DNA of 64,000 bases from Leptospiraceae bacterium (GTDB taxonomy: Bacteria; Spirochaetota; Leptospiria; Leptospirales; Leptospiraceae). The notes under the pieces were generated by a model, which saw only the letters and a list, made by a program, of their open reading frames with translations, searched no databases and was not told the origin of the DNA. The stretch is from assembly GCA_016711485.1 (NCBI GenBank), contig JADJSX010000023.1, positions 1,319,001 through 1,383,000 on the forward strand, given 5' to 3'. Positions 26,585 through 36,427 of this stretch are shown piece after piece (within the stretch, counting starts at the first letter, position 1; every line of letters starts with the position of its first letter). A program made the translations under genes and the position numbers.

Positions 26585-28429
26585 ATGACTAAGTTTAATA
26601 ACACTGATATTGGAAATGGGTTAATGGTGAAACCGGAAGATTTGTATATATATCCGGTAAGTGAACCAATTTACAAATTCACGGAAAAAGTCTGGTCTGC
26701 CTTCGTAAATAAAATGGTAGGACTCGTTTTTTCAAATGATAAACACATGTTTGACCATTCAATTTTTGAAGTAATAGACGGAACCGAATTAAAAATTGTA
26801 GCTTCCGCCACTCATTTTAAAATGAAAGAGATGATTGGAAAAAAATCATCCAAAGATATTCAGGAATTTATGACGAAAACGAAACCGATTTCGATTTTCG
26901 ATGAAGGTAATGATTCCGCCAGAATTATCCAAAGAGCCATATTGGCATTTAGCCATTCAAAAAGACCGGATGTTGAAATTATCAGTTTAAGAGATTCCAA
27001 TATCCATCCAAACTTACGAGTATTGTTAACCTCAACTATGCGTTATTCGGTAGGGATTACATTAATTGTAAAAGAAAATCCAATTGGAATTCTCTGGGGA
27101 ATTCGAAAAGAAAAATTAACCGAAGCTCAAAAACAAGAAATTGTTATGCAATTACATACTTTATTTGATGTAATTGAATATGTAGTTGCAAGAGAAGTAG
27201 ACAATAATGGAGATCATTATTTTGCTCGAAAAAATATTGAAAAATCAGACACTACTTCGGCTATTCATCATTTACTTTACACAGTACAAGAAACTCAAAA
27301 AGATCCAGTAACTTCTATTATTGCCCATTCACATAAGTTTAATGCAATGTACAGATTAGATGCTAGTTTTATAGTTCCCACTGCTGGTGGGTATTCTGTT
27401 AGCCTCAAACATTTTGCTCGTGAGAATTTGAATGATACAGGCAAGATTATTTTAATGATTCCTGGATTTTTTTGTAGAAGATCCGTTATGGATAAACTTG
27501 CTCGTGAAATGGCTCTTCGATTTGGATACAGAGTTTTTTGTATGGATATGAGGGGAAGGTCCAAGTATACAATTCCTAAAGATGGGGCAAATAAAACTTG
27601 GACCCTTGATGATTATATTCAAGATGATTTTCCAGCGGTAATTAACTGGTTGTCGCAAAATTATCCAGGACAAAAAATTGTTGTTATGGGGCACAGTATG
27701 GGCGGAATGATTCCGCGGTTTTATACAGGCGCATACGAAAAGTTAAAACAATTGCCAGGCAGATCCAATCTCCCGAGTCCGTATGATCATATAGCTGGTA
27801 TAGTATCTATTACTTCTCCAAATTACATGAATTTAGAATCGCAAGTTTTAGGACTAGATATGATTAAGAGTGGAGTCAAACTTATTTCAAATAAAGCGAT
27901 ATACGATACACTGTTCAATTTAGTATCTTTTCCAGTTCATAGTGCTGTCAATTCAATTGATTTAAATAAATTTTTCCGATTTATTTTGAATTTCCATTCG
28001 TCCCTTCGACAATTTTCTTTTTCAGTTAGTTCACAAATTGTAAATTTAAATGATTTTATCGGTTACAAACAGATTACCCCTCCTGAGTGGTATTTTTTTG
28101 TGGAAGATGTTTTTTGTGAAGAGTCAATTAAAGTATTGTTACAGTTTTTGCGTTCTCAGTTGAGTCATGATAAAAGTTTTTGGTCTTATGATGGAAAAAT
28201 TAATTATACGCAAGAACAACAAGATAATTTTGAATTACCGATTTTTTCAGTCATTGGAAATTTAGATAAAATTGTTCCAGCAGAAACAATTGAAGATGTT
28301 TTAAATTTACCAAAACCTAAAAATAAAAAAGTAGCTAGGTATGATCAAGGTCATTTGGGAATTATATTTCATCACGATACTGTTCTTAGTATTTCTAAAC
28401 AAGCAGATGAATGGATTCGAGATTTATAG
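26585..28429 (+). CDS. Alpha/beta hydrolase with N-terminal GAF-like region
   Basis: The 614-aa protein has two parts. Residues about 20-215 end in NPIGILWGIRKEKLTEAQ and a long helix, as in GAF-like sensory domains. Residues about 225-614 are an alpha/beta hydrolase: IILMIPGFF strand and turn, CMDMRGRSKY, then VMGHSMGGM with the nucleophilic Ser, an Asp candidate in GNLDKIVPAE, and a His candidate in YDQGHLGIIFH. It has no signal peptide. The architecture suggests an esterase or lipase-like enzyme whose activity may respond to a ligand. It lies between the MORN genes and a YdjM-like gene, all on one strand. Confidence 0.75.
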   Translation: MTKFNNTDIGNGLMVKPEDLYIYPVSEPIYKFTEKVWSAFVNKMVGLVFSNDKHMFDHSIFEVIDGTELKIVASATHFKMKEMIGKKSSKDIQEFMTKTKPISIFDEGNDSARIIQRAILAFSHSKRPDVEIISLRDSNIHPNLRVLLTSTMRYSVGITLIVKENPIGILWGIRKEKLTEAQKQEIVMQLHTLFDVIEYVVAREVDNNGDHYFARKNIEKSDTTSAIHHLLYTVQETQKDPVTSIIAHSHKFNAMYRLDASFIVPTAGGYSVSLKHFARENLNDTGKIILMIPGFFCRRSVMDKLAREMALRFGYRVFCMDMRGRSKYTIPKDGANKTWTLDDYIQDDFPAVINWLSQNYPGQKIVVMGHSMGGMIPRFYTGAYEKLKQLPGRSNLPSPYDHIAGIVSITSPNYMNLESQVLGLDMIKSGVKLISNKAIYDTLFNLVSFPVHSAVNSIDLNKFFRFILNFHSSLRQFSFSVSSQIVNLNDFIGYKQITPPEWYFFVEDVFCEESIKVLLQFLRSQLSHDKSFWSYDGKINYTQEQQDNFELPIFSVIGNLDKIVPAETIEDVLNLPKPKNKKVARYDQGHLGIIFHHDTVLSISKQADEWIRDL

Positions 28430-28438
28430 GAGAGATAA

Positions 28439-29086
28439 ATGGCACTATTTATAACTCATGGAATATTTGCATCGTTACTATCGTATATTTGGAGAGATAA
28501 AAAAACAAAATTTACAGTTTTTATTTTGATTTTTATTTCTTCCATTTTGCCGGATATAGATTTCATTTTCGATGGAAAGGGATCGGGGATGTTTACTCAT
28601 AGAGGAATTACGCATTCTCTTTTCTTTTCTGCAGTGATAGGAGTTCTTTTTTCGGCTTTATTTCTTTCGAGTGTTAAATCTTTCGGGGAATCTCTCCTTT
28701 TAATGTTTATTTTTTTTCTAGCATCTGCTTCTCATTCTTGTTTAGACGCTATGACAAATGCAACCTATGGAGTTTGTTTTTTTTGCCCTTTCGATGATGA
28801 TAGATATTTTTTCCCGATTACCCCTTTCTCTGCTTATACGATAGGTAGTTCGCACAGAGGTTTTCGACCGGGATTGGGAAATAGTGTTTGGGGTTCAATT
28901 CTTCCAGAAATTATTTGGGTTTGGATTCCTACATTTGGAATCTATATGATCTCTTATTATTTTAGTAATAAGTCCGGAAAAAATTCTTCGGGAGATGCGA
29001 ATAATCAGTATAAACCAATTCAATTCAAACCAAAGAACACTGCTACAAAATCGACACACAAACCTTCGAGTAAAAAAAGAAAGTAG
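28439..29086 (+). CDS. YdjM/DUF457-like membrane-bound metal-dependent hydrolase
   Basis: The 215-aa membrane protein carries the YdjM family signature: LPDIDF near residue 37, HRGITHS near residue 58, and SHSCLDAMTNATYG near residue 99, which supply His and Asp residues for a metal site inside the membrane-embedded fold. About four membrane helices are evident. A basic, Ser/Lys-rich tail follows. GGAG precedes the ATG. The gene is 9 bases after the hydrolase gene, so both are probably co-transcribed. The biochemical substrate of this family is not established. Confidence 0.8.
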   Translation: MALFITHGIFASLLSYIWRDKKTKFTVFILIFISSILPDIDFIFDGKGSGMFTHRGITHSLFFSAVIGVLFSALFLSSVKSFGESLLLMFIFFLASASHSCLDAMTNATYGVCFFCPFDDDRYFFPITPFSAYTIGSSHRGFRPGLGNSVWGSILPEIIWVWIPTFGIYMISYYFSNKSGKNSSGDANNQYKPIQFKPKNTATKSTHKPSSKKRK

Positions 29087-29089
29087 TTA

Positions 29090-30949
29090 TTAACGAAAGT
29101 ATTTTACTAGTAAAACTTTGTTGCCTGAAAAATTATATTTTATTTTGTCGAATGTGTTTTTGGTCATAAAAATTCCTCTACCATGATCTAAAAAATTCAC
29201 ATTCGCAGTTTCAGCGTTATCCGCTAATAGTTTCTGATGATCAAAACCTTTTCCCTCATCTTTTATCAAAAAAGAAACTCGATTTGATTTAAGTGAATAC
29301 CAGACTGTAACCTTTCGATCTCTATAATTTGGATCATTTTGTCTTTCTTGCAAAAACTGAAAATACCTGCCTTTGGTTTTGCGTAATTCTGTTTTTGTTC
29401 CATAGTCGATGTTTAAATTCCCATGTTCAATGGAGTTAATTATGATTTCGCGCACACAAATTCGAACATTAAAAGCTTCAGCAGTATCAATGTATTTAAC
29501 AAGATTTGAAGTAATTCTTTGAGAAACTTGTTCAGCGAGAGTTATATAGTTATTGAATACGTATTTTCGATTTTCAGATTCAAAATATTTTAACATCGAA
29601 TCTTCTGATACAGTAAATGCTTTTCCAAAAACTACGAAACTTTCGCCTATCTTAACATATTCCCATTTTACGCCTAACTGTAATGGCTCATTGTTCTTTG
29701 TTCCAAATGTCATATCAAATGAGACACTCGTTTGGTTTTCTTTCAATTCTTCAAATTTTTCCATTAGAAGTTGTTTTTCTAATGAGTTAACTTTTTTGGA
29801 ATCAAATGCTAGGTCTAAAAAAAATTTCCCAATCAAATCATTATGTTTGAATCCTAAAAAATCAATAAGTGCTTTATTTGTAGTTAAAATAAAGCCATTA
29901 TTATCAAAGGAAAATATTATATCTTTAGAACTTTCTATTAAATGTTTATATTTAGCTTCCGATTTTTCTGTTTCTTCTTGTGCAATTTTAAGTTCTCTCA
30001 CTTTATTTATTAGTTCAAAATTCAATAACTCAGATTCTTTTATTATTTCTTCTAAATTTTTTATTTTTTCCTTCGTGTATCGAGGAAGGATTATCATTAA
30101 TAAAGATAAACTCAATAGAATTTGAATGCATATGAAAAAGAATAATGACTTAAGTACGAGACTTTGAATTTCATATTCGGGTTTAATTTCTATATAGAAT
30201 TCATCTTCCGAAGAATACTGGTTTGGAATTAAAAAATAATGATATATTGATGAATTAGGTTTCCCTTTTCTTATTTTCATCGTAACCGGAATTACTTCCT
30301 CAGCCATTCTTAAAAATTTGTTTAGATCAGAGGCAAATATTGTTATACCTTCAAATGAAGGTTTTCCAAGATCATCACAAAGTGCGGAGACAGAGATAAT
30401 AAAAAAATCATCGGACGAAAATTTTACAATAGTATGAATTGCTCCGGCTTTGTTGTTTTGTTCTGTGAAGAGTTTGCGAATTAAATCTTTATTGGGGGAA
30501 ATTTTTTCCTTGTTATCTTTTCCATAAACACTATAAATTGGATCTGAATCTTCCTTTAGATACACTGAAAATAAATCGTAATTTTCTTTGATCGTGTTAT
30601 CTGCGCTAAATGCAAAATGAAGTTGGTTTACGTCACCTTCATATAGTTTTTTCCAAACGTCATACCACCAAATATATCCAGTTATTTTGCTATGATCAGA
30701 TTTCCATTTTTGGAGTAGGTAATTTTCCCATGCCTTCGTATAATTTTGTTTTCTTGTTTCTTCTATAGTTTCTGAAAAGTATTTATTAAAACTAAGTCCT
30801 AATAGTGTCTCTACTATGATAAGAATAACTAAGGAAATAAATAAGTATTTTCTGAAATCATTTTTTGATTGTAACTCTCTAATATACGAAGTTAAATTTT
30901 TATCTTTCTTTTCGGATTTCGAGATTTCTTGGTCCGGAAGATTAGCCAT
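29090..30949 (-). CDS. Membrane PAS-domain regulator with RsbW-like ATPase domain
   Basis: The 619-aa protein has a short cytoplasmic head, a first membrane helix at about 35-58, a periplasmic sensor region, a second helix at about 273-296, a coiled coil, a PAS domain (about 333-445, starting KYKHLIESSKDIIFSFD), and a C-terminal HATPase_c domain. The ATPase has the N box REIIINSIEHGNLN, the DEGKGFD G1 box and the DHGRGIFM G2 box. There is no His-containing dimerisation segment, so it resembles the anti-sigma kinase RsbW rather than a classical histidine kinase. It may respond to an extracellular signal by binding a sigma factor or antagonist. Confidence 0.82.
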   Translation of the reverse strand: MANLPDQEISKSEKKDKNLTSYIRELQSKNDFRKYLFISLVILIIVETLLGLSFNKYFSETIEETRKQNYTKAWENYLLQKWKSDHSKITGYIWWYDVWKKLYEGDVNQLHFAFSADNTIKENYDLFSVYLKEDSDPIYSVYGKDNKEKISPNKDLIRKLFTEQNNKAGAIHTIVKFSSDDFFIISVSALCDDLGKPSFEGITIFASDLNKFLRMAEEVIPVTMKIRKGKPNSSIYHYFLIPNQYSSEDEFYIEIKPEYEIQSLVLKSLFFFICIQILLSLSLLMIILPRYTKEKIKNLEEIIKESELLNFELINKVRELKIAQEETEKSEAKYKHLIESSKDIIFSFDNNGFILTTNKALIDFLGFKHNDLIGKFFLDLAFDSKKVNSLEKQLLMEKFEELKENQTSVSFDMTFGTKNNEPLQLGVKWEYVKIGESFVVFGKAFTVSEDSMLKYFESENRKYVFNNYITLAEQVSQRITSNLVKYIDTAEAFNVRICVREIIINSIEHGNLNIDYGTKTELRKTKGRYFQFLQERQNDPNYRDRKVTVWYSLKSNRVSFLIKDEGKGFDHQKLLADNAETANVNFLDHGRGIFMTKNTFDKIKYNFSGNKVLLVKYFR

Positions 30950-31099
30950 AGTTTCACCGTAATCCTGTTCGCATCTTTTTGAAAATGAAATTTCGAATTA
31001 AAAATCTATTAATCTAAAAATTAATTTATTTTATGTTAAAAATACTATAACTTTCCGTGGTCTATTTATTGTTATAGAACTGTTGTAGGACGAATCATT

Positions 31100-31777
31100 T
31101 TATACATTTATAAGGCTAACAGCGATATTTCCCGAAAAACAGACATCAATATCACTACCTGTTTTTCTAATTCTTTCGGGATATTTTCCTGAATATACAA
31201 AAATATCTTTTTGGATTTGGAATTCCATTGGTAACGGATCTAGAGAAGGTTTACAATAAATAATCTCAGGGTCTTTTTCTCCTTCAAAAATATGGGGTAA
31301 GTTAATGTTCCAAAAAGTTTTTTCTGGTATATGTTTTGAAAAAAGTTCAGTGAAAACTTTTCGAGCTAGTAAGGATGCTAAATCCCAATCAATAGGTTTT
31401 CCCTCACGAATCCAATGAGAAATCGCTATTGCTTTTTTGCCAAGAATGGCGGCTTCTCTAGCTGCTGCTGCAGTTCCCGATATATAAAGGTCTACTCCTA
31501 AGTTGCCGCCAGCATTAATTCCTGAGATGACCCAGTCAGAATTTGGGAATAAATATATAGTGCCTAATCGACTACAATCTGCCGGTGTTCCGTGAACTGC
31601 AATTTCATTCTGGTTTCTTCTGGAAATAATCAGTGGTTTATGAGTAGTAACCTGATGACCACATCCAGAATGCGGATCATTTGGGGCTACAATTTTTAAA
31701 TCACCGTCAAGTGCATTGAATAATGCCCGTATACCGGGAGCGTCGATTCCATCGTCATTTGTGAGTATTATTTCCAT
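31100..31777 (-). CDS. surE: 5'/3'-nucleotidase SurE
   Basis: The 225-aa cytoplasmic phosphatase removes phosphate from nucleoside monophosphates with a divalent metal. The family start LTNDDGIDAPGI gives the paired metal-binding Asp residues. The Ser of DPHSGCG and the Asn of SGINAGGN are also in place. SurE belongs to stationary-phase stress survival in several bacteria. It overlaps the start of its upstream neighbour hflX by ten bases and is probably co-transcribed with it. Confidence 0.93.
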   Translation of the reverse strand: MEIILTNDDGIDAPGIRALFNALDGDLKIVAPNDPHSGCGHQVTTHKPLIISRRNQNEIAVHGTPADCSRLGTIYLFPNSDWVISGINAGGNLGVDLYISGTAAAAREAAILGKKAIAISHWIREGKPIDWDLASLLARKVFTELFSKHIPEKTFWNINLPHIFEGEKDPEIIYCKPSLDPLPMEFQIQKDIFVYSGKYPERIRKTGSDIDVCFSGNIAVSLINV

Positions 31778-33285
31778 AAAACAATTTCAATTTCATCAAG
31801 TAAATTCTCAAGTCCAAATTTACTAAGAGTAGAAATACCAATTCCATCTTCTGGAACTTTGTATCCTTCGTCCATTGCATCTATTTTATTATACACATTG
31901 ATTCGTTTTACGTTTTGTAATTCTAAGGAAGATAGTATATTTTCCACGGATTGAATTTGTTCGGAATGCATTGGGTTAGATATATCGATTACATGTAACA
32001 ACAAATCAGCATCTCCTAGTTCTTCTAAAGTTGCCTTAAATGCATTGGTAAGATCTGGCGGTAAATCATGTATAAACCCAACTGTATCTGATAGAATAAT
32101 TTCTCGTTCTTCCGGAAACCTAATCCTCCTAGTCGTTGGATCGAGTGTCGCAAATAGTTTATTTTCCGCTATTACATCTGAATTTGTCAGTACATTTAAT
32201 AATGTAGACTTTCCTGCATTTGTATAACCAACAATAGCCACTACGGGGACTTCATTTCTTTTACGCTGTTTTCGATTGAGTTCTCTTCTTTGTCGGAGAG
32301 ATTTAAGTTCCTTTTCTAATCTAGAAATTTTTTCTTCTACTCTACGTTTTCCTATTTCTAATTTTGTTTCACCAGGTCCTCTTCCTCCAATTCCACCAGT
32401 TAGCCTTGACATATTATCATCTAACTCGGAAAGTCTACCTTTTAAGTATTTTAGTTGAGCAAGTTCTACTTGTAGTTTACCATCACGACTTTTCGCATTA
32501 CGCGCAAAAATATCTAATATCAATTGAGTCCGATCTATTACTTTTAAGTCACAATAGTCAGAAATTTTTTTGGCTTGGGAGGGGCTAAGATCAAGATCAA
32601 ATACTAATAGCTCCACTTCCTTTTGCACTGCCTTGAGTAGAATTTCCTTTATTTTTCCAGTTCCGATGACAGTGGCCGCATCTAAGGATTTTTTCTTTTG
32701 ATAAAAACTATCGACTACATGTATTTCTGCTGTCCTGCATAGTTCTTTTAATTCCATAATTGAACTTTCGATACTTCGATGGTATTTTTGTTGGTTCAGT
32801 TGGACTCCAATTAAAAATGCTCTATTTTTTCCAGTAGCTTCTTTTAGATTACTTTTAATTTTGCTTAAATTAAATTCAATCGTTTGGATTTCTTCTAAGA
32901 AGTCAGTTCGCATCTGTCCCGGATATTCTTTGTCTTTTATTATCCAGAGTAACTCACTGTCTAATTCTGTGTTTGCGTGTGCTGAGTAAAAATACCTAGG
33001 TATTCCAAATTCGTCAGGAATGATTGCGGTAATATAGTCGAGTCTTAAAAGAACTAAGTCCGCTAAATCCTCTTCGCTCAATTTTTCATTCTTAAGATGT
33101 GTATGGACTAATCTCAGACCTCTCAATCTATTTCCAGTTGATCGGACTCGGTCTAAGTAAGGAATTTCAATGGAGCTGTTATCCCCAATCATGACATGTG
33201 TGATATGCCCCGTACGATCGATTAGAATCCCAATTTGTCTATTTATTTCTATAGAAACTTCGCTGATTATCCTCGCAATATCCAT
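31768..33285 (-). CDS. hflX: GTPase HflX
   Basis: The 505-aa GTPase binds ribosomes and can split stalled or stressed 70S particles. An N-terminal HflX domain (with the LRLVHTHL and DRTQLILDIF region) is followed by the GGIGGRGPGE linker, a coiled coil, and the GTPase domain: G1 GYTNAGKST at about residue 351, G3 DTVGF, G4 YNKID. Relative to the E. coli protein it carries about 80 extra N-terminal residues, as in some other phyla. Its last bases overlap surE. Confidence 0.92.
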   Translation of the reverse strand: MDIARIISEVSIEINRQIGILIDRTGHITHVMIGDNSSIEIPYLDRVRSTGNRLRGLRLVHTHLKNEKLSEEDLADLVLLRLDYITAIIPDEFGIPRYFYSAHANTELDSELLWIIKDKEYPGQMRTDFLEEIQTIEFNLSKIKSNLKEATGKNRAFLIGVQLNQQKYHRSIESSIMELKELCRTAEIHVVDSFYQKKKSLDAATVIGTGKIKEILLKAVQKEVELLVFDLDLSPSQAKKISDYCDLKVIDRTQLILDIFARNAKSRDGKLQVELAQLKYLKGRLSELDDNMSRLTGGIGGRGPGETKLEIGKRRVEEKISRLEKELKSLRQRRELNRKQRKRNEVPVVAIVGYTNAGKSTLLNVLTNSDVIAENKLFATLDPTTRRIRFPEEREIILSDTVGFIHDLPPDLTNAFKATLEELGDADLLLHVIDISNPMHSEQIQSVENILSSLELQNVKRINVYNKIDAMDEGYKVPEDGIGISTLSKFGLENLLDEIEIVLWK

Positions 33286-33489
33286 ACTTATAAGTACGTT
33301 ATCTTTGATTCTTCGATCGCCTAAATTTTTTAATTTTTGTAGTTGACTACTTTTGAGTCCTCCTACATTACCGCTGATTTTATTGATGCTAACTCCTCAA
33401 AAAAAAATAATTTCCAAAAAATAATAGTATGAAAAAAATTGATAATATATTTACTAATAAAAAATAGCTATTATCAGGGGTGTAATTCT

Positions 33490-34974
33490 ATGAATGTCAA
33501 AGCAATCATTTTAATTTTAGGTTTATCTTTTTTTTCTCTCTCAGCAGAGGAAGAGAAATTTTTGGTAACCCCTGTTCATAATACCAGTATTGAAATCTTA
33601 TCAGATACTTACGAGAATTATTTTGCAAAAAGTTTAGAAGACGTAGAATCTACTGATGACGATTTAGACATAGATGACATTACAGCAAATTCAGGAATTA
33701 ATGCAAAAAATAATCCTAAATTTCCTAAAAAAACCAACAGCACTTATAAACCAAATATTCCTGCTAATAATAGTCAATACATTGCACCTTCCTACGAAGA
33801 AATGGATTCTGAAAAACAAAAAGTACTTACGAAAGAAGGATTAAAAGCAATTGAAATTCAAGAATCAAAGAACAACAAAAGCTCTGTAAAACAAATTGCT
33901 AGAATTTTACTCACAAATCCGATTCCAGAAGTAAGATCAGAAGCTGCTCGTGCACTTGGTCGTATGGGGCGTGGAACCAAGGCACTCCATCGTGCAATTG
34001 ACACTGACGCATATGAAGTTAGGCAACATGCATATAAAGCTTTGGAGAAAATAGGTTCTCGAACTTCTTTAAAATATTTTATCAAAGGTACAAAATCTTC
34101 AGACGTTGATATTAAAATTGCTTCATTCAAAGGATTGGGGAAAACTAGAAGTAGCCTCGGCAGAGACATGATTATACGAGTGGGTCTTAACTCTAGAGAT
34201 CCGAACGTGGTTGCTGCAGCGTTAGACGGTCTTGGAAACTTTTCAAGAAAAGATGACTTAGAAACTCTGAGAAGATTTTTAAAATCCGATGTGCAAGAAC
34301 ATCAATCGGGAGCAGTTCGCGGTTTAGGCAACTCTAAAATTCCAGAAAGTCTTGATATTTTGAGTAGCGCAATTAGCGAAAATCCCGGACTAGAACCAGA
34401 AGTAATTTTTGCAATCAGTAAAAAGAAAACTCTAAATGCGACTCTTCTGCTTATGAAGATGATGCAAACAAATAAAAATGAAAATTACCAAGCTATTATT
34501 CAAAGAGAATTAAACTTACGTAAGGCATATGGGAAGTATGCGATAGTAAAAACTAATTCTGCGACTATTCGTAAATTACCTAGAGCTAGTTCTGAGAAAG
34601 TTCTTGTATTAGCAAACACGGACGTTGCCAAAATTCGCAAAGTTACCGAAAAAAGATTCAAAGTCAAAATGAATAATACTGTTATCGAAGACAGATACTA
34701 TCTTTTACAAGCAATTGCAAATAAAGAAGGTTCTAAAAAAAGTATTGTAGAGGGTTGGGTTTTTGGTGCAAAAATCAACGTAGTAAATATTGCAAATCCA
34801 GCTAAGAAGGCTGGAGGAGAAGATGAATACAATGATGAAGACAGCGAAGACGAAAAAGACGTAAACAAGGAAAATAATTTTCCTGAGCCTAAGAAAAATG
34901 TAAAACCAGCACCAGTTAAGAAGAATGCTAAAGACGGTGACTACTACGAGGAAGACGAAGACGAAGATGACTAA
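33490..34974 (+). CDS. Exported HEAT-repeat protein with SH3-like domain
   Basis: I chose the ATG at 33490 (MNVKAIIL) because AGGGG lies just upstream and a signal peptide follows; a longer frame begins at 33439. The mature part has an acidic low-complexity segment, then five HEAT-like repeats (about residues 130-300, with VRSEAARALGRMG and VRQHAYKALEKIG patterns), then an SH3-like domain with SATIRKLPRAS and EGWVFGAKI, and an acidic Asp/Glu tail. It is probably a periplasmic or surface protein that recruits partners. The gene at 35.1 kb has a related SH3 segment. A terminator closes the gene. Confidence 0.78.
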   Translation: MNVKAIILILGLSFFSLSAEEEKFLVTPVHNTSIEILSDTYENYFAKSLEDVESTDDDLDIDDITANSGINAKNNPKFPKKTNSTYKPNIPANNSQYIAPSYEEMDSEKQKVLTKEGLKAIEIQESKNNKSSVKQIARILLTNPIPEVRSEAARALGRMGRGTKALHRAIDTDAYEVRQHAYKALEKIGSRTSLKYFIKGTKSSDVDIKIASFKGLGKTRSSLGRDMIIRVGLNSRDPNVVAAALDGLGNFSRKDDLETLRRFLKSDVQEHQSGAVRGLGNSKIPESLDILSSAISENPGLEPEVIFAISKKKTLNATLLLMKMMQTNKNENYQAIIQRELNLRKAYGKYAIVKTNSATIRKLPRASSEKVLVLANTDVAKIRKVTEKRFKVKMNNTVIEDRYYLLQAIANKEGSKKSIVEGWVFGAKINVVNIANPAKKAGGEDEYNDEDSEDEKDVNKENNFPEPKKNVKPAPVKKNAKDGDYYEEDEDEDD

Positions 34975-35004
34975 GTTGAATAATTTATCTTAGTTTTAAA
35001 AAAA

Positions 35005-35027
35005 GCCAGTATTTACTGGCTTTTTTG
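35005..35027 (+). terminator. Rho-independent terminator after the HEAT-repeat gene
   Basis: GCCAGT (35005-35010) and ACTGGC (35015-35020) pair with a four-base loop, followed by six T and more T-rich sequence (35021-35033). A run of A lies before the stem, giving an extended A/T stem, which suits a bidirectional signal. Confidence 0.8.
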
Positions 35028-35101
35028 TTTTTTGGGTCATTGTTCGATTAATAATAAATTTATTTACTAAAAACCTGAGTTTGATCTATATACTAATTTC
35101 T

Positions 35102-35902
35102 ATGAAATATTTTATTTATTTATTATTTTTAGGAATTATTTCTGGAAACTGCAGCAGTGCCTCATCAAAGATAGATAAATCAGAATTTATTCCAAGCCCA
35201 GCTCGAATTACGGCAAAACCATTTTTAAACTTTCGTGAAAAGCCTGACGCAAATAGTAAAATCCTAGACTCAATACCTGAAGGTTATGTTATTTATGTAA
35301 CAAATAGAACTGAGGAAACCGAAACTATATCAAATTACGAAAGTTACTGGTATAAAACTAGATTTAAAACGAAAACTGGTTGGGTATTCGGAAAATATTT
35401 AGATTTTGAAGAAAAGGAAGTCTCTATCAGTAAGTTGATTCAGGGCTCATCAAAACATCCACAGTATCCTACAAATTATAAGAAACTTCAGAAATATTTT
35501 GATACAAATATGATTCATAAAGATTATAAACAAATTCTTTCTGAGTTTGGTAAACCGAATTCGCAAATTAAGTATAAAGGTTCTAATCAGCATGGAGGAT
35601 ACAATCGCTATCTAGAATTGATATATGCCGATTTAAAATTAAAGTTTATTGATATGTTTTTGTTTGAGATAACTTATTTTAATTCAGAACAGCTAAAAAA
35701 TAAAACTATACATATAGGATCCGACAGACATGATTTAGAACTTGAATTTGAAATTCCTTATTACATTTCTAAAAATCAATACACTTATCTTACTTGTTTT
35801 CCGTATTCGGATGAATGTCCAACAGGATATCCTAATTCTCTGATATTTAATTTAGAAGATCAAAAAATAAAAACGATTCAATTGAGTGTATATCTAGATT
35901 AG
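35102..35902 (+). CDS. SH3-domain lipoprotein
   Basis: I placed the start at the ATG giving MKYFIYLLFL, a short lipoprotein-like signal ending SGNC; a TTG seven codons earlier also fits the frame. The mature part has a bacterial SH3 domain: LNFREKPDANSKILDSIPEG and then a TGWVFGKYLDF strand. The C-terminal half (about 120-266) is unrecognised and has a few Cys (TCFPYSDECP). The function may be binding of peptidoglycan or envelope proteins. It converges with an unknown membrane protein gene. Confidence 0.65.
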   Translation: MKYFIYLLFLGIISGNCSSASSKIDKSEFIPSPARITAKPFLNFREKPDANSKILDSIPEGYVIYVTNRTEETETISNYESYWYKTRFKTKTGWVFGKYLDFEEKEVSISKLIQGSSKHPQYPTNYKKLQKYFDTNMIHKDYKQILSEFGKPNSQIKYKGSNQHGGYNRYLELIYADLKLKFIDMFLFEITYFNSEQLKNKTIHIGSDRHDLELEFEIPYYISKNQYTYLTCFPYSDECPTGYPNSLIFNLEDQKIKTIQLSVYLD

Positions 35903-36406
35903 TTATTTTATCGGTTGTATATAGTGAATAGTATCTTCATTTAACAATACGATAACTTCTGTTTTTTTATAATTCTTAGATTTTCTGAAATTTTGTAAAG
36001 CTGGGTCTATTTTCATAAAACCAAAAATAAAGGAATAAGAATTTCTCCAGGGAAATGTGGTTGTCATTGATAAAGTTGCTTCTAATGTTTTTGATTGTAC
36101 ATTTGGTAAATCGCCAATTTTTTCTTCTACTATTAATCCAACTTGTGCTAAATTCGAATAATCATCTGGAAAAAAAATTTGCATAGGCTTTTGCTTTGAA
36201 AAATTATATTTCTGTAAAGTTTCCGAAATTTCTTTCGTGGTTTTTCCAATTAAAGAATAGTCTTTTCCATTTATTTCTTTGTAAATAAAATGAAACGGAC
36301 CTACTGTTTTTTCTTCAATTTCAATTGGTAAAAATGCACCCATATAAACTAAATAGCCAATAATTAAAAAAATAATTAGAATTGGAAAAAAAACTAATAT
36401 AAACAT
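35903..36406 (-). CDS. Hypothetical membrane protein, GyrI/TEX264-like
   Basis: The 167-aa protein has one N-terminal membrane helix and then a soluble domain beginning VGPFHFIYKEINGKDYSLIG, with KPMQIFFPDDYSN near the middle. The order of features resembles the GyrI-like or TEX264-like effector-binding fold, but similarity is only by eye. It is likely tethered to the inner membrane. It follows the 466-aa coiled-coil protein with a 21-base gap and may be expressed with it. Confidence 0.5.
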   Translation of the reverse strand: MFILVFFPILIIFLIIGYLVYMGAFLPIEIEEKTVGPFHFIYKEINGKDYSLIGKTTKEISETLQKYNFSKQKPMQIFFPDDYSNLAQVGLIVEEKIGDLPNVQSKTLEATLSMTTTFPWRNSYSFIFGFMKIDPALQNFRKSKNYKKTEVIVLLNEDTIHYIQPIK

Positions 36407-36427
36407 TTGATGTTACCTTTTGACTAA

